Origin: Symsagittifera roscoffensis
Lineage: Eukaryota > Xenacoelomorpha > Acoela > Convolutidae
DNA: 64,000 nt
Assembly (NCBI RefSeq): GCF_963678635.1
Contig: NC_087068.1
Coordinates: 41,193,649-41,257,648 of the forward strand
Direction of reading: 5' to 3'
Position numbers and translations under genes: made by a program. The notes beneath the pieces are model-generated. The model was not told the DNA's origin. It worked only from the letters and a program-made list of their open reading frames with translations, and made no database searches. Of the stretch, positions 35,441 to 45,689 are shown piece after piece (the stretch's first letter is position 1; the number at the start of each line of letters is the position of its first letter).

Positions 35441-35984
35441 CTAGCATATACTCAGATAGTTATTTTTATATAAGTAAACCTCTATGTCAGTTTCTGAAAA
35501 TATCACGTGAACAAGGGCATACAAGGACATTCTCTCGGATGTAGGTTTCCCCTATTGGGATCATAGACTGATAACGAGAGAGAGAGTTCACTCCTCACTC
35601 AACCAGAAAATCCTTAAGTCGAGTCAAGGCCAATACCAAGCTCTCTGAATTTTCGTGTCGCTTATCAGTGTCCTTAGTAACCAGGAAACACAAATATTTC
35701 CCTGGTATCTTTGATGCAACAGGGGGCAGCGCTACCATCCCTCCCACACCATGCCTCTGTTTCCATGAAAAATCGATATTCTTATACTCTCTTTTAAAGT
35801 CAGCCGCTAGTGCTGTTTTGAAGCTTACATCCGCGGTTATTGCTATAGCGCATGTACGTTCCGTGAGTATGAAATCGCTGTCCGTTATGACGATATTGTT
35901 TGAATAATGGTTCGGTAGGTCAAAATAAGATTCAAAAATTCGTCTTAAAGGTGGTTTTTTAGCGTTCTCGCCTTCCGTTTCCAG
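35441..35984 (-). pseudogene. Macrodomain (TARG1/OARD1-like) frame, junction A
   Basis: Same protein as the better copy at 44585-45124: ERTCAIAITADVSFK, FKREYKNI, HGVGGMVALPP, KYLCFLVTKDTD, SLVLALTRLKDFLVE. A TGA follows DFLVE, and an extra CT dinucleotide shifts the frame in the GVT..SLP region. See the 44585 entry for role and motifs. Confidence 0.65.
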
Positions 35985-36056
35985 TTATCCGGTTTCTCTT
36001 GCCGATTTTAATTTTTTAATGATCAGTCTGCTCCACCTCTGGTTCGAACTCTACTT

Positions 36057-37508
36057 CTAGTTCGGAGCGATCGTGGATCCAATATCATTGGAGCCGGCAA
36101 TCACTATTACCTGCGGTTCCATGCTGATCGTCCTTCGCACGCTTATCGTCATGCCTGCTGATTGCCCCCAGCCTAACTTAGGCGCCGTCAAGAAGATCAC
36201 ATCCGGCCAAAAGAGAGAACGGGGCGTATAGAGATAGTCTGAGCTTGCAATTATCAGATACTTAGCCTCCTTTATATCCAAAGGATCATAGGCACCAAAC
36301 AGGCTGTCACCCACTGGTGCCTTCAACCCCTCGTATCTCCTATCGTCCCCCTCCACCGAGGTCGCTCTGGGATAGTCTCTCGAGTACTCACCAGGCGCCT
36401 GGCCGGGTGGCTTGGAGAACTGCCTATACATCTTGTGGTGCTTGTTATTGGGCTTATTCTCTGCCAGAAATTTGCCCTTCCGAGCAGGTGGTGTCAATTC
36501 CCTGGCTCTCCGACGCACGTCCGTAAGAGATCGGGTATTCAAGGGCCCAAAAGTATTGTCCTGAGGCAATCCATCAAGGTCCACGAACCTGAGCGTAGTC
36601 GCGGAGCTAAACTGCTCCTGTTCCACCAACAGCCAATCCACGCCCGGTATTCGATACAAACTCGTCACTGTGGGACCATCTCCACCGATCATCCTCCTAG
36701 CGTCCTCTCGACACGCCAGTGTGTTCATGTTCAACCTCGCCGACATGTCTGTCTTATACTGTCCCCAACCGCTGGATTCTGGACGGTTCCAAAGCAGCAC
36801 GCTGCTTGGTTCAACCCCTTCCGCCGGCACGGCGCCTGTCGATTGGCTTGTTGTCGAAGCAAGGGTTGCTGTAGCGGGCGGGTTGTTCGTCCTGGACATG
36901 GTCTGGAAGCTAATCTGGTTCTGATCAACCGATCTCCCAAGTCGGCTCTCCAACGGTTGTCTTCTAGGGGGAGGAGCAGACCCCAATCTTTCTCTCACAT
37001 CTGAGCTTGGAGCAACGGGAGCAGCTGCACCCGTTTCCATTGCCAGGGGCCCGAGGCGATTGACGAGCGATTCCGGCACGTTGCCCCTCACTCTACCTCC
37101 TCCAGTCGAACTGGTCCAAGCCAGTGAGTTGGTCGTCCTCAATTCTTGCTCCACTTCCATTAACTGCGTCTGGAACACGTCTTTGATCCAGCGTCTCCCT
37201 TGCTGCGTGCTGAAATGTATACCATCTCTGGTGAGCGCGAGATGATCAATCATGCGCAGCATGTTCTCAAGATCCATGAGTCGCAGCTCGCCGGGGTTAA
37301 TTCTCACGAGACCGCGGGTCATCTCGTTCCACGGGGTCACGGTGCCGTTCGTGAAATCCGCCACCGGCGTGCCAACCTCCGGGTTCTGCGGTATCTTGCA
37401 GAGCACCATGAGTCTGGGCCTGTATTTCTCCTTCATTTCATTCAAAAGGCAGACCAATAGGGGCTCCCACTTGCCCTCTGGGGTTACAGGGGCCCCTCGA
37501 GACGTCAT
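36057..37508 (-). pseudogene. Copy B: SGNH block V, linker and start of second SGNH-like segment
   Basis: 483-codon frame equal to residues 1-455 of the 844-codon frame of copy A, but with the intact EGKWEPLLVCLLNEMKE junction that copy A lost. It ends in eight codons (IGSTIAPN) belonging to the pol tail, the product of the internal deletion. Confidence 0.75.
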
Positions 37509-37794
37509 TGGTCCCGAGCATTATCACCAACGTGTCTAGGTAATCCCCGCCCTGGAACTCCATCATTTTGATGACCTGAGCCACGGAAGCTCCTCCAAAA
37601 GATAGAACAGTAGTCTGACCATTGACAAAGATCTCGTTCAGATCCCTCACTAGACTATCTCCTATAACCAAATGACGATTCCTTGGGGGAATTGCCTGGT
37701 TGCTTATGACAGGGTTCCAGCCCATGCCATTCAAGAAACGTCGAGGACGCTCTGCGGCTACCTGCACGAACTGGTTGCGTTCCGTTAGGTTCAT
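37438..37794 (-). pseudogene. Copy B: SGNH hydrolase domain, N-terminal half
   Basis: Contains VIGDSLVRDL, LSFGGASV and MLGTND. One extra C in a CCCC run near 37492 shifts the frame just after block III, so block V lies in the overlapping frame above. Confidence 0.75.
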
Positions 37795-37805
37795 CCTGAT
37801 GTCAA

Positions 37806-38813
37806 CTACACGAGACTTCTGAACCGTTCCGCCATGAGCAGGTCCTGTTGATCTCGTTCATCGTTGTTCTGGCCACCTGATTGAATGGATCCTGAAACTG
37901 GGGAGCGAGATAGGTGTCTGAAGAATCCGGTATCGGATTTCTCGGGTTCGAAGCAGACTGTGATGTCTGCTGAGGAGCCTCGGCCTCTCTCGGTCCGCAC
38001 AGCTAATGTGCCTTCGTCCTGGGACAAGTGTCCCTGGATGCCTCCGAAGAGTTCATCGTTGCCAGAACCTCCGGTGACAAATGGCTCACCCTCGCCATAT
38101 ATAGCTCCTTCAGGTGTTTTATCTCTTCTTCCTCGAAGGCCATTTGCAGATCTTCAAACTTTTTTTCCATTCGTCTCTTTCTCGAGCTATTGCCCTGTAC
38201 TCCTGCAGCTTGGCACACAGCTCGCTTTGATCCTTCTGCTTTTTCTCCAACGTCTCAATCGTCTCCAGTTCTGGATATCTATCTCGTTCATCCTCACCCT
38301 CTTTAGTGGAGGAGCAGCTGTTGGAGATTCTACTGAGTGTGACGGGCCCGGCCCATCACGTAATCTCTTTGCTCCGATGAGCGGCTGTACATGTTGAACA
38401 TATATGGGCATCTCACCTAGCCGGTGATCCCTCTGCTCCCCTAGTCCCGGCTCACGAGCCAAGTCGTGGCCAGACATTTCTCCTCGCCGCCATCTCATTA
38501 GTCGGTTTCGACCTCTCTCGGTGGTCCCGGACTCGCCGAAGGCCAGCATCAGCACTACTTCCGTGGGACGATTCCCTCGACCCTCTCATCCTAACGCGTT
38601 GAGGAGCGCGACCACAAACATCGCCAATCCCGGGTCTTCTTGTGCAAAGTCACAGTCAATCAGCCGCTGGTATATCTCGTCCAGAGTCGCTTCTAGACTC
38701 GCTGAGAGGAATGCCATCAAATCGTTTGCGTCACCCATCTTTCTATAGTTTGTCTTTCGTCGTCGTGTTCCTTCTGATTTGTCAAACTCAATAAACAAAA
38801 TTGGATCAATCAA
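37806..38813 (-). pseudogene. Copy B: N-terminal helical, basic and coiled-coil parts
   Basis: 38586-38813 is the N-terminal domain with an intact start region (a second Met begins MGDANDLMAF at 38738). The shared TGA follows it, then the basic part (38187-38555) and the coiled coil (38003-38218) in a shifted frame. A deletion near 37843 removes about 80 codons' worth of linker present in copies A and C. Confidence 0.6.
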
Positions 38814-40390
38814 GATCTAAAAAGCAAGTCACGATTTAAAACCATCATTTCATGCCGATCCATTTTCAGGATAAAACATCATTCACGTCTTCATTGAAAT
38901 TTTCTCTACGTTGCTGATTTAAAATTTAGCACCAAGGTGGATCGTCCACCTTCAACCTCATCAAGGTAACTCAAATGAGCGCTGTCACTTTCACTACGTG
39001 GAGTGTTCCAGGTCTTTTATGACACGAACATAACATAAAACATAGCCTAACTATAACATAACACATAAACATCACATATTCACTCTATTACATAAAAACA
39101 CAATCCCTAGTAGCTAGCCTAAAACTTATTCCTAACGCCTATAAAGTAAACTTAATAAAAACCACTTATCGCCGAATGCAACTCCTAGCATATACTCAGA
39201 TAGTTATTTTTATGTAAGTAAACCTCTATGTCAGTTTCTGAAAATATCACGTGAACAAGGGCATACAAGGACATTCTCTCGGATGTAGGTTTCCCCTATT
39301 GGGATCATAGACTGATAACGAGAGAGAGTTGACTCCTCACTCAACAAGAAAATCCCTAAGTCGAGTCAAGGCCAATACCAAGCTCTCTGGATTTTCGTGT
39401 CGCTTATCAGTGTCCTTAGTAACCAGGAAACACAAATATTTCTCCGGTTTCGACCTCTCTCGGTGGTCCCGGACTCGCCGAAGGCCAGCATCAGCACTAC
39501 TTCCGTGGGACGATTCCCTCGACCCTCTCATCCTAACGCGTTGAGGAGCGCGACCACAAACATCGCCAATCCCGGGTCTTCTTGTGCAAAGTCACAGTCA
39601 ATCAGCCGCTGGTATATCTCGTCCAGAGTCGCTTCTAGACTCGCTGAGAGGAATGCCATCAAATCGTTTGCGTCACCCATCTTTCTATAGTTTGTCTTTC
39701 GTCGTCGTGTTCCTTCTGATTTGTCAAACTCAATAAACAAAATTGGATCAATCAAGATCTAAAAAGCAAGTCACGATTTAAAACCATCATTTCATGCCGA
39801 TCCATTTTCAGGATAAAACATCATTCACGTCTTCATTGAAATTTTCTCTACGTTGCTGATTTAAAATTTAGCACCAAGGTGGATCGTCCACCTTCAACCT
39901 CATCAAGGTAACTCAAATGAGCGCTGTCACCTTCACTACGTGGAGTGTTCCAGGTCTTTTATGACACGAACATAACATAAAACATAGCCTAACTATAACA
40001 TAACACATAAACATCACATATTCACTCTATTACATAAAAACACAATCCCTAGTAGCTAGCCTAAAACTTATTCCTAACGCCTATAAAGTAAACTTAATAA
40101 AAACCACTTATCGCCGAATGCAACTCCTAGCATATACTCAGATAGTTATTTTTATGTAAGTAAACCTCTATGTCAGTTTCTGAAAATATCACGTGAACAA
40201 GGGCATACAAGGACATTCTCTCGGATGTAGGTTTCCCCTATTGGGATCATAGACTGATAACGAGAGAGAGTTGACTCCTCACTCAACAAGAAAATCCCTA
40301 AGTCGAGTCAAGGCCAATACCAAGCTCTCTGGATTTTCGTGTCGCTTATCAGTGTCCTTAGTAACCAGGAAACACAACTATTTCCCTGGT
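38505..40390. repeat. 940-bp tandem duplication inside the unit junction
   Basis: 38505-39444 is repeated at 39445-40390, joining AAATATTTCT of the macrodomain end to CGGTTTCGACCTC of the N-terminal part. The copies differ at very few positions (one is C for T at 39928), so the event is recent or is an assembly duplication. The result is two N-terminal frames and a partial second macrodomain (39185-39441). Confidence 0.85.
39528..39755 (-). pseudogene. Duplicated N-terminal domain
   Basis: Identical at the protein level to 38586-38813, through the tandem duplication, and closed by the same TGA. Confidence 0.7.
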
Positions 40391-40669
40391 ATCTTTGATG
40401 CAACAGGGGGCAGCGCTACCATCCCTCCCACACCATGCCTCTGTTTCCATGAAAATTCGAAGATTCTTATACTCTCTTTTAAAGTCAGCCGCTAGTGCTG
40501 TTTTGAAGCTTACATCCGCGGTTATCGCTATAGCGCATGTACGTTCCGTGAGTATGAAATCGCTGTCCGTTATGACGATATTGTTTGAATAATGGTTCGG
40601 TAGGTCAAAATAAGATTCAAAAATTTGTCTGAAAGGTGGTTTTTTAGCGTTCTCGCCTTCCGTTTCCAG
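40127..40669 (-). pseudogene. Macrodomain (TARG1/OARD1-like) frame, junction B
   Basis: Same protein as 44585-45124, with a small change in the middle (the KNIEF region has one extra base) and a disrupted C-terminal half. A partial duplicate lies at 39185-39441. Confidence 0.6.
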
Positions 40670-40694
40670 TTATCCGGTTTTCTTGCCGATTTTA

Positions 40695-41142
40695 ATTTTT
40701 TAATGATCAGTCTGCTCCACCTCTGGTTCGAACTCTACTTCTGGTTCGGAGCGATCGTGGATCCAATGTCAATTACCAAGTCGATCTCTCTTGGCACCGC
40801 TGCTCCATCCAGTCCCACCAGCGACTCCATCATATCGCTTCAAACTATCCTTTCTATAACAAAATCCTCGCCATACGGGTTGTACTTCTCCTTGTTTTTT
40901 CCTTTTTTGCTCTGGCGTGTCTCCAGGGTGAGAGGAAAGTCAGGTTGCACTCCTTTGTCAATTCCAGTTTTTTCTGGGCAGTCCCAGTCCTCTTCGGCAT
41001 AAGGTAGAGTTTCGTCGTCCACCTCCACTCGCTCGGTCAACTCCAGGTCAGGTGGCAGATCGCAATTATCTACCACCTCATTCCCGTCGTTTTCGTGGCG
41101 CGTATCTCTTTCATTCACTTCACAAGCAGGATCCACTATCAA
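40695..41142 (-). pseudogene. Pol C-terminal tail, copy B/C junction
   Basis: A 100-codon frame (40840-41142) rich in Asp/Glu: VDPACEVNERD, DLELTERVEVDDETLPYAEE, KKGKNKEKYNPYGEDF. The same tail at 45294-45690 follows the GPF-type module of an integrase, so this is the very end of a Ty3/gypsy-like Pol. The right end (41142) is a deletion joint to the middle of the SGNH-like frame, with TGGATCC on both sides. Confidence 0.7.
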
Positions 41143-41534
41143 ATAGGATCCACCATCCTGTTTGGCGCAGGCATTATCACGTTGAATCGTCCCTCCGCTA
41201 AAGTTGTGACCAATGCTTCATATGGTTCTGGCAATGCGGCATATCCCGGTGATAATACAAAGATGATCTTCACCACATTCTTGGTGAAGTGTCGCTGCAC
41301 TGATGCCTCCACCTCGGTAATGGCTGAGAGCAACGTCATTATAGCTACTCCTATGACTTGACTGCTCGGGGTTGATCCATCCGTCAGACGAGACAACAAT
41401 CCTCTACTCTGCAAGTGGTCATTCGAGCCGGCAATCACTATCACCTGCGGTTCCATGCTGATCGTCCTTCGCACGCTTATCGTCATGCCTGCTGATTGCC
41501 CCCAGCCTAACGTAGGCGCCGTTGAGAAGATCAC
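41139..41534 (-). pseudogene. Copy C: second SGNH-like segment
   Basis: 131 codons with VIVIAGSND and KIIFVLSPG. Cut at the sequence NRMVDPI by the joint to the pol tail. Confidence 0.65.
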
Positions 41535-42574
41535 ATTATCAGATACTTAGCCTCCTTTATCAGATACTTAGCCTCCTTTATATCCAAAGGATCATAGGCA
41601 GCAAACAGGCCGTCACCCACTGGTGCCTTCAGCCCCTCGTATCTCCTATCGTGCCCCTCCACCAAGGTCGCTCGGGGATATTCTCTCGAGTACTCACCAG
41701 GCGCCTGGCCGGGTGGCTTGGAGAACTGCCTATACATCTTGTGGTGCTTGTTATTTGGCTTATTCTCTGCCAGAAATTTGCCTTCCGAGCAGGTGGTGTC
41801 AATTCCCTGGCTCTACGACGCCTGTCCGTAAGAGATCGGGTATTCAAGGGCCCAAAGGTATTCCCCTGAGGCAATCCATCAAGGTCCACGAACCTAAGCG
41901 TAGTCGCGGAGCTAAACTGCTCCTGTTCCGCCAACAGCCAGTCCACGCCCGGTATTCGATACAACCTCGTCACTGTGGGACCATCTCCACCGATCATCCT
42001 CCTAGCGTCCTCTCGACACGTCAGTGTGTTCATGTTCAACCTCGCCGACATGTCTGTCCTATACTGTCCCCAACCGCTGGGTTCTGGACGGTTCCAAAGC
42101 AGCACGCTGCTTGGTTCAACCCCTTCCGCCGGCACGGCGCCCGTCGATTGGCTTGTTGTCGAAGCAGGGGTTGCTGTAGCGGGCGGGTTGTTTGTCCTGG
42201 GCATGGTCTGGAAGCTAGTCTGGTTCTGATCAACCGATCTCCCAAGTCGGCTCTCCAACGGTTCTCTTCTAGGCAGACCCCAACCTTTCTCTCACATCTG
42301 AGCTTGGAGCAACAGGAGCAGCTGCACCCGTTTCCATTGCCAGGGGCCCGAGGCGATTGACGAGCGATTTCGGCACGTTGCCCCTCACTCTACCTCCTCC
42401 AGTCGAACTGGTCCAAGCCAGTGAGTTGGTCGTCCTCAATTCTTGCTCCACTTCCATTAACTGCGTCTGGAACACGTCTTTGATCCAGCGTCTCCCTTGT
42501 TGGGTTTTGAAATGTATACCATCTGTGGTGAGCGCGAAATGATCAATCATGCGCAGCATGTTCTCATGATCCAT
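41531..42574 (-). pseudogene. Copy C: SGNH block V and Pro/Ser-rich linker
   Basis: Two overlapping frames (41629-42258, with a continuation at 41531-41737, and 42269-42574) equal the first 390 codons of the 844-codon frame. The second begins at MDHENMLRMIDHFALTTDG, with DGIH kept. Small deletions near 42270 and 41780 shift the frame. Confidence 0.65.
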
Positions 42575-42732
42575 GATCGCAGCTCGCCGGCCTACTTCTC
42601 AGCAGACCGCGGTTCATCTCGTTCCAACGGGTCACGTTGCCGTTCGTGAAATTCACCACCGGCGTGCCCACCTCCGGGTTCTGCGGTATCTTGCGCAGCA
42701 CCATGAGCCTGGGCCTGTATTTTTCCTACAGT

Positions 42733-43461
42733 TCATTCATTCAGTTTTTTCAAAAGGCAGACCAATAGGGGCTCCCACTTGCCCTCTGGGGTTACAGGGG
42801 CCCTCGAGACGTCATTGGTCCCGAGCATTATCACCAACGTGTCTAGGTAATCCCCGCCCTGGAACTCCATCATTTTGATGAACTGAGACACGGAAGCTCC
42901 TCCAACAGATAGAACAGTAGTCTGACCATTGACAAAGATCTCGTTCAGATCCCTCACTAGACTATCTCCTATAAGCAAATGACGATTCCCTGGGGGAAGT
43001 GCCTGGTTGCTTATGGCAGGGTTCCAACCCATGCCATTCAAGAAAGCTCGAGGTTGCTCCGCGGCTACCTGCACGAACTGGTTGCGTTCCGTTAGGTTCA
43101 TCCTGATGTCAACTACACGAGACTTCTGAACCGTTCCGCCATGCGCAGTCCCCGTTGATGCTATGGTTCGAGGTGTTCGCTCCGAGCGGCTTTGGGAACG
43201 ATCAAGGCGTTGTGAAGGGACGACCCTACCCAGCGTCCGGCCAGTGGTCCTGATGATCTCGTTCATCGTTGCTCTGGCCACCTGATTGAATGGCTCCTGA
43301 AACTGGGGAGCGAGATAGGTGTCTGAAGGATCCGGTACTGTATTTCTCGGGTTTGGAGCAGACTGTGATGTCTGCTGAGGAGCCTCGGGCTCTCTCGGTG
43401 CGCACAGCTCCTGTGCCTTCGTCCTGGAACGTGTGTCCCTGGATGCCTCCGAAGAACTCAT
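42733..43461 (-). pseudogene. Copy C: SGNH hydrolase domain with upstream linker (242 codons)
   Basis: The best-preserved N-terminal half of the SGNH domain: LIGDSLVRDL, LSVGGASV and MLGTND in one frame. The upstream Ser/Thr/Pro linker is uninterrupted because the stop seen in copies A and B (34288) is a sense codon here. It ends shortly after LLVCLLKKLNE; block V is in another frame. Confidence 0.75.
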
Positions 43462-44218
43462 CTATGCCAGAACCTCCAGCGACACTTGGCTCACCCTCGC
43501 CATATAAAGCTCCTTCATGTGTTTTATCTCTTCTTTCTTGAAGGCCAATTGCAGATCTTCAAATTTTTTTCCCATCCGTCTCTTTCTCGAGCTATTGCCC
43601 TGTACTCCTGCAGCTTGGCACACAGCTCGCTTTGATCCTTCTCATTTTTCTCCAACGTCTCAATAGTCTCCAGGTCTGGATCTCTATCTCGTTCATCCTC
43701 ACCCTCTTTAGTGGAGGAGCAGCTGTTGGAGAATCTACTGAGTGTGACGGGCCCGACCCATCACGTAGTTTCTTTGCTCCGATGAGCGGCTGTACAGGTT
43801 GAACAGATATGGGCATCTCGCTTAGCCGGTGATCCCTCTGCTCCCCTAGTCCCGGCTCACGAGCCAAGTCGTGGCCAGACATTTCTCCTCGCCGCCATCT
43901 CATTAGTCGGTTTCGACATCTCTCGGTGGTCCCGGACTCGACGAAGGCCAGCATCAGCACTAACTCCGTGGGACGATTCCCTCGACCCTCTCATCGTAAC
44001 GCGTTGAGGAGCGCGACCACAAACATCGCCAATCCCGGGTCTTCTTGTGCAAATTCACAGTGAATCAGCCGCTGGTATATCTCGTACAGAGTCGCTCCTA
44101 GACTCGCTGAGAGGAATGCCCTCAAATCGTTCGTGTCAACCATCTTTCTATAGTTTGTCTTTCGTCGTCGTGTTCCTTCTGATTTGTCAAAATCAATAAA
44201 CAAAATTGGATCAATCAA
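43462..44218 (-). pseudogene. Copy C: N-terminal, basic and coiled-coil parts
   Basis: 43991-44218 gives the N-terminal domain closed by the shared TGA, and 43592-43960 the basic part. The coiled coil follows in a shifted frame with more damage than in the other copies. Confidence 0.6.
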
Positions 44219-44584
44219 GATCTAAAAAGCAAGTCACGATTTAAAACCATCATTTCATGCCGTTCCATTTTTCCATTTTCAGGATAAAACATTATTCACG
44301 TCTTTAAAAACTGTCCATTGAAATTTTCTCTACCTTGCTGACTTAAAATTTAGCACCAAGGTGGATCGTCCACCTTCAACCTTATCAAGGTAACACAAAT
44401 GAGCGCTGTCATCTTCACTACGTGGAGTGTTCCAGGTCTTTTATGACACGAACATAACATAAAACATAACCTAACTATAACATAACACATAAACATCACA
44501 TAATCCCTAGTAGCTAGCCTAAAACTTATTCCTAACGCCTATAAAGTAAACTTAATAAAAACCACTTCACGCCGAATGCAACTC

Positions 44585-45124
44585 CTAGCATATACTCAAA
44601 TAGTACTTTTTGTCTAAGTAAACCTCTATGTCAGTTTCTGAAAAAATTACGTGAACAAGGGGAATATAACTCTCTCGGATGTAGCTTTCCGCTATTGGGA
44701 TCATAGACTGGTAACGAGAGAGAGGTCACTCCTCTCTCAACCAGAAAATCCCTAAGTCGAGTCAAGGCCAATACCAAGCTCTTTGGATTTTTGTGTTGCT
44801 TATCAGTGTCCTTAGTAACCAGGAAACACAAATATTTCCCTGGTATCTGTGATGCAACAGGGGGCAGCGCTACCATCCCTCCCACACCATGCCTCTGTTT
44901 CCATGAAAATTCGATATTCTTATACTCTCTTTTAAAGTCAGCCGCTAGTGCTGTTTTGAAGCTTACATCCGCGGTTATCGCTATAGCGCATGTACGTTCC
45001 GTGAGTATGAAATCGTTGTCCGTTATGACAATATTGTTTGAATAATGGTTCGGTAGGTCAAAATAAAATTCAAAATTTCGTCTTAAAGGTGGTTTTTTAG
45101 CGTTCTCGCCTTCCGTTTCTAGTT
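44585..45124 (-). pseudogene. Macrodomain protein, TARG1/OARD1-like, best copy
   Basis: About 180 codons open between a TAA at 45125 and a stop at 44585, with one frameshift near 44672. The order follows a macrodomain of the ADP-ribosyl-hydrolase TARG1/OARD1 group: NNIVITDNDF, TCAIAITADVSFK, AADFKREY, GVGGMVALPP, KYLCFLVTKDTD, SLVLALTRLRDFLVERGVT, SLSLPVYD, and a C-terminal ETDIEVYL in the shifted frame. The Lys of FLVTK sits where TARG1 has its catalytic Lys. The GAGIA-type loop (here FKTALA) and the GCGLD loop are not conserved, so binding or activity is uncertain. No ATG lies before residue Met of GGMVALPP. It follows Pol directly in every unit. Confidence 0.75.
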
Positions 45125-45153
45125 ATCCGGTTTCTCTTGCCGATTTTAATTTT

Positions 45154-45689
45154 TTAATGATCAGTCTGCTCCACCTCTGGTTCGAACTCTACTTCTGGTT
45201 CGGAGTGATCGTGGATCCAATGTCATTTACCAAGTCGATCTCTCTTGGCACCGCTACTCCATCCAGTCCCACCAGCGACTACATCATATCGCTTCAAACT
45301 ATCCTTTCTATAACAAAATCCTCGCCATACGGGTTGTACTTCTCCTTGTTCTTTCCTTTCTTGCTCTGGCGTGTCTCCAGGGTGAGAGGAAAAACAGGTT
45401 GAACTCTTTTGTCAATTCCAGTTTGTTCTGGGCAGTCCCAGTCCTCTTCGGCATACGGTAGAGTTTCGTTGTCCACCTCCACTCGCTCGGTCAACTCCAG
45501 GTCCAGTGACAGATCGCAATTATCTACCACCTCATCCCATCGTTTTCGTCGCGCGTATCTTTCATTCACTTCACAAGCAGGATCCACTATCAAATAGTCT
45601 CCTTCCTGTATGTCCGCTGGGATGCACCAGTCCTCTGATGAGGCATTGTGCGGTTTGATATTTTTGTAATGTGCTGATCTTCCGGTGCT
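45154..45689 (-). pseudogene. Pol C-terminal tail after the integrase GPF module
   Basis: Begins STGRSAHYKNIKPHN, the end of a gypsy-type integrase C-terminal module, and continues into the acidic tail ending KYNPYGEDFVIERIV. After a frameshift at 45294 it ends in SEPEVEFEPEVEQTDH and the stop at 45154. The upstream half of the integrase lies immediately to the right, but on the opposite strand. Confidence 0.75.

Larger units (their letters stand above)
26293..36075 (-). mobile_element. Giant retroelement copy A (longest, no pol core)
   Basis: GC-richer DNA carrying about 8.7 kb of minus-strand coding sequence (35030 to 26293). Downstream of its start, at 35441-36075, lie the macrodomain frame and a stub of the pol C-terminus of the neighbouring unit. 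The order is N-terminal helical part, basic/coiled-coil part, SGNH domain, second SGNH-like segment, then about 1,600 codons of unknown function. Two more copies of the first 3 kb lie at 36057-38813 and 41139-44218. The link to retrotransposons comes from the shared pol tail and integrase at 40695-41142 and 45154-46415. At least a dozen stops and shifts interrupt it. Confidence 0.75.
36057..38813 (-). mobile_element. Retroelement copy B, internally deleted
   Basis: Carries the N-terminal part, coiled coil, SGNH domain and linker up to the block-III-like GSND of the second segment. At about 36085 it then jumps directly into the last codons of the pol tail. Some 5 kb or more of the unit is therefore missing, with only a few bases of shared sequence at the joint. 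It is very similar to copies A and C over the shared part. Confidence 0.8.
41139..44218 (-). mobile_element. Retroelement copy C, internally deleted
   Basis: Holds N-terminal parts (43991-44218, 43592-43960), coiled coil, SGNH domain (42733-43461), linker (41629-42258, 42269-42574) and part of the second SGNH-like segment (41139-41534), where it is joined to the pol tail. A 24-bp tandem duplication at about 41538-41580 replaces part of the linker-to-domain boundary. Confidence 0.8.
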
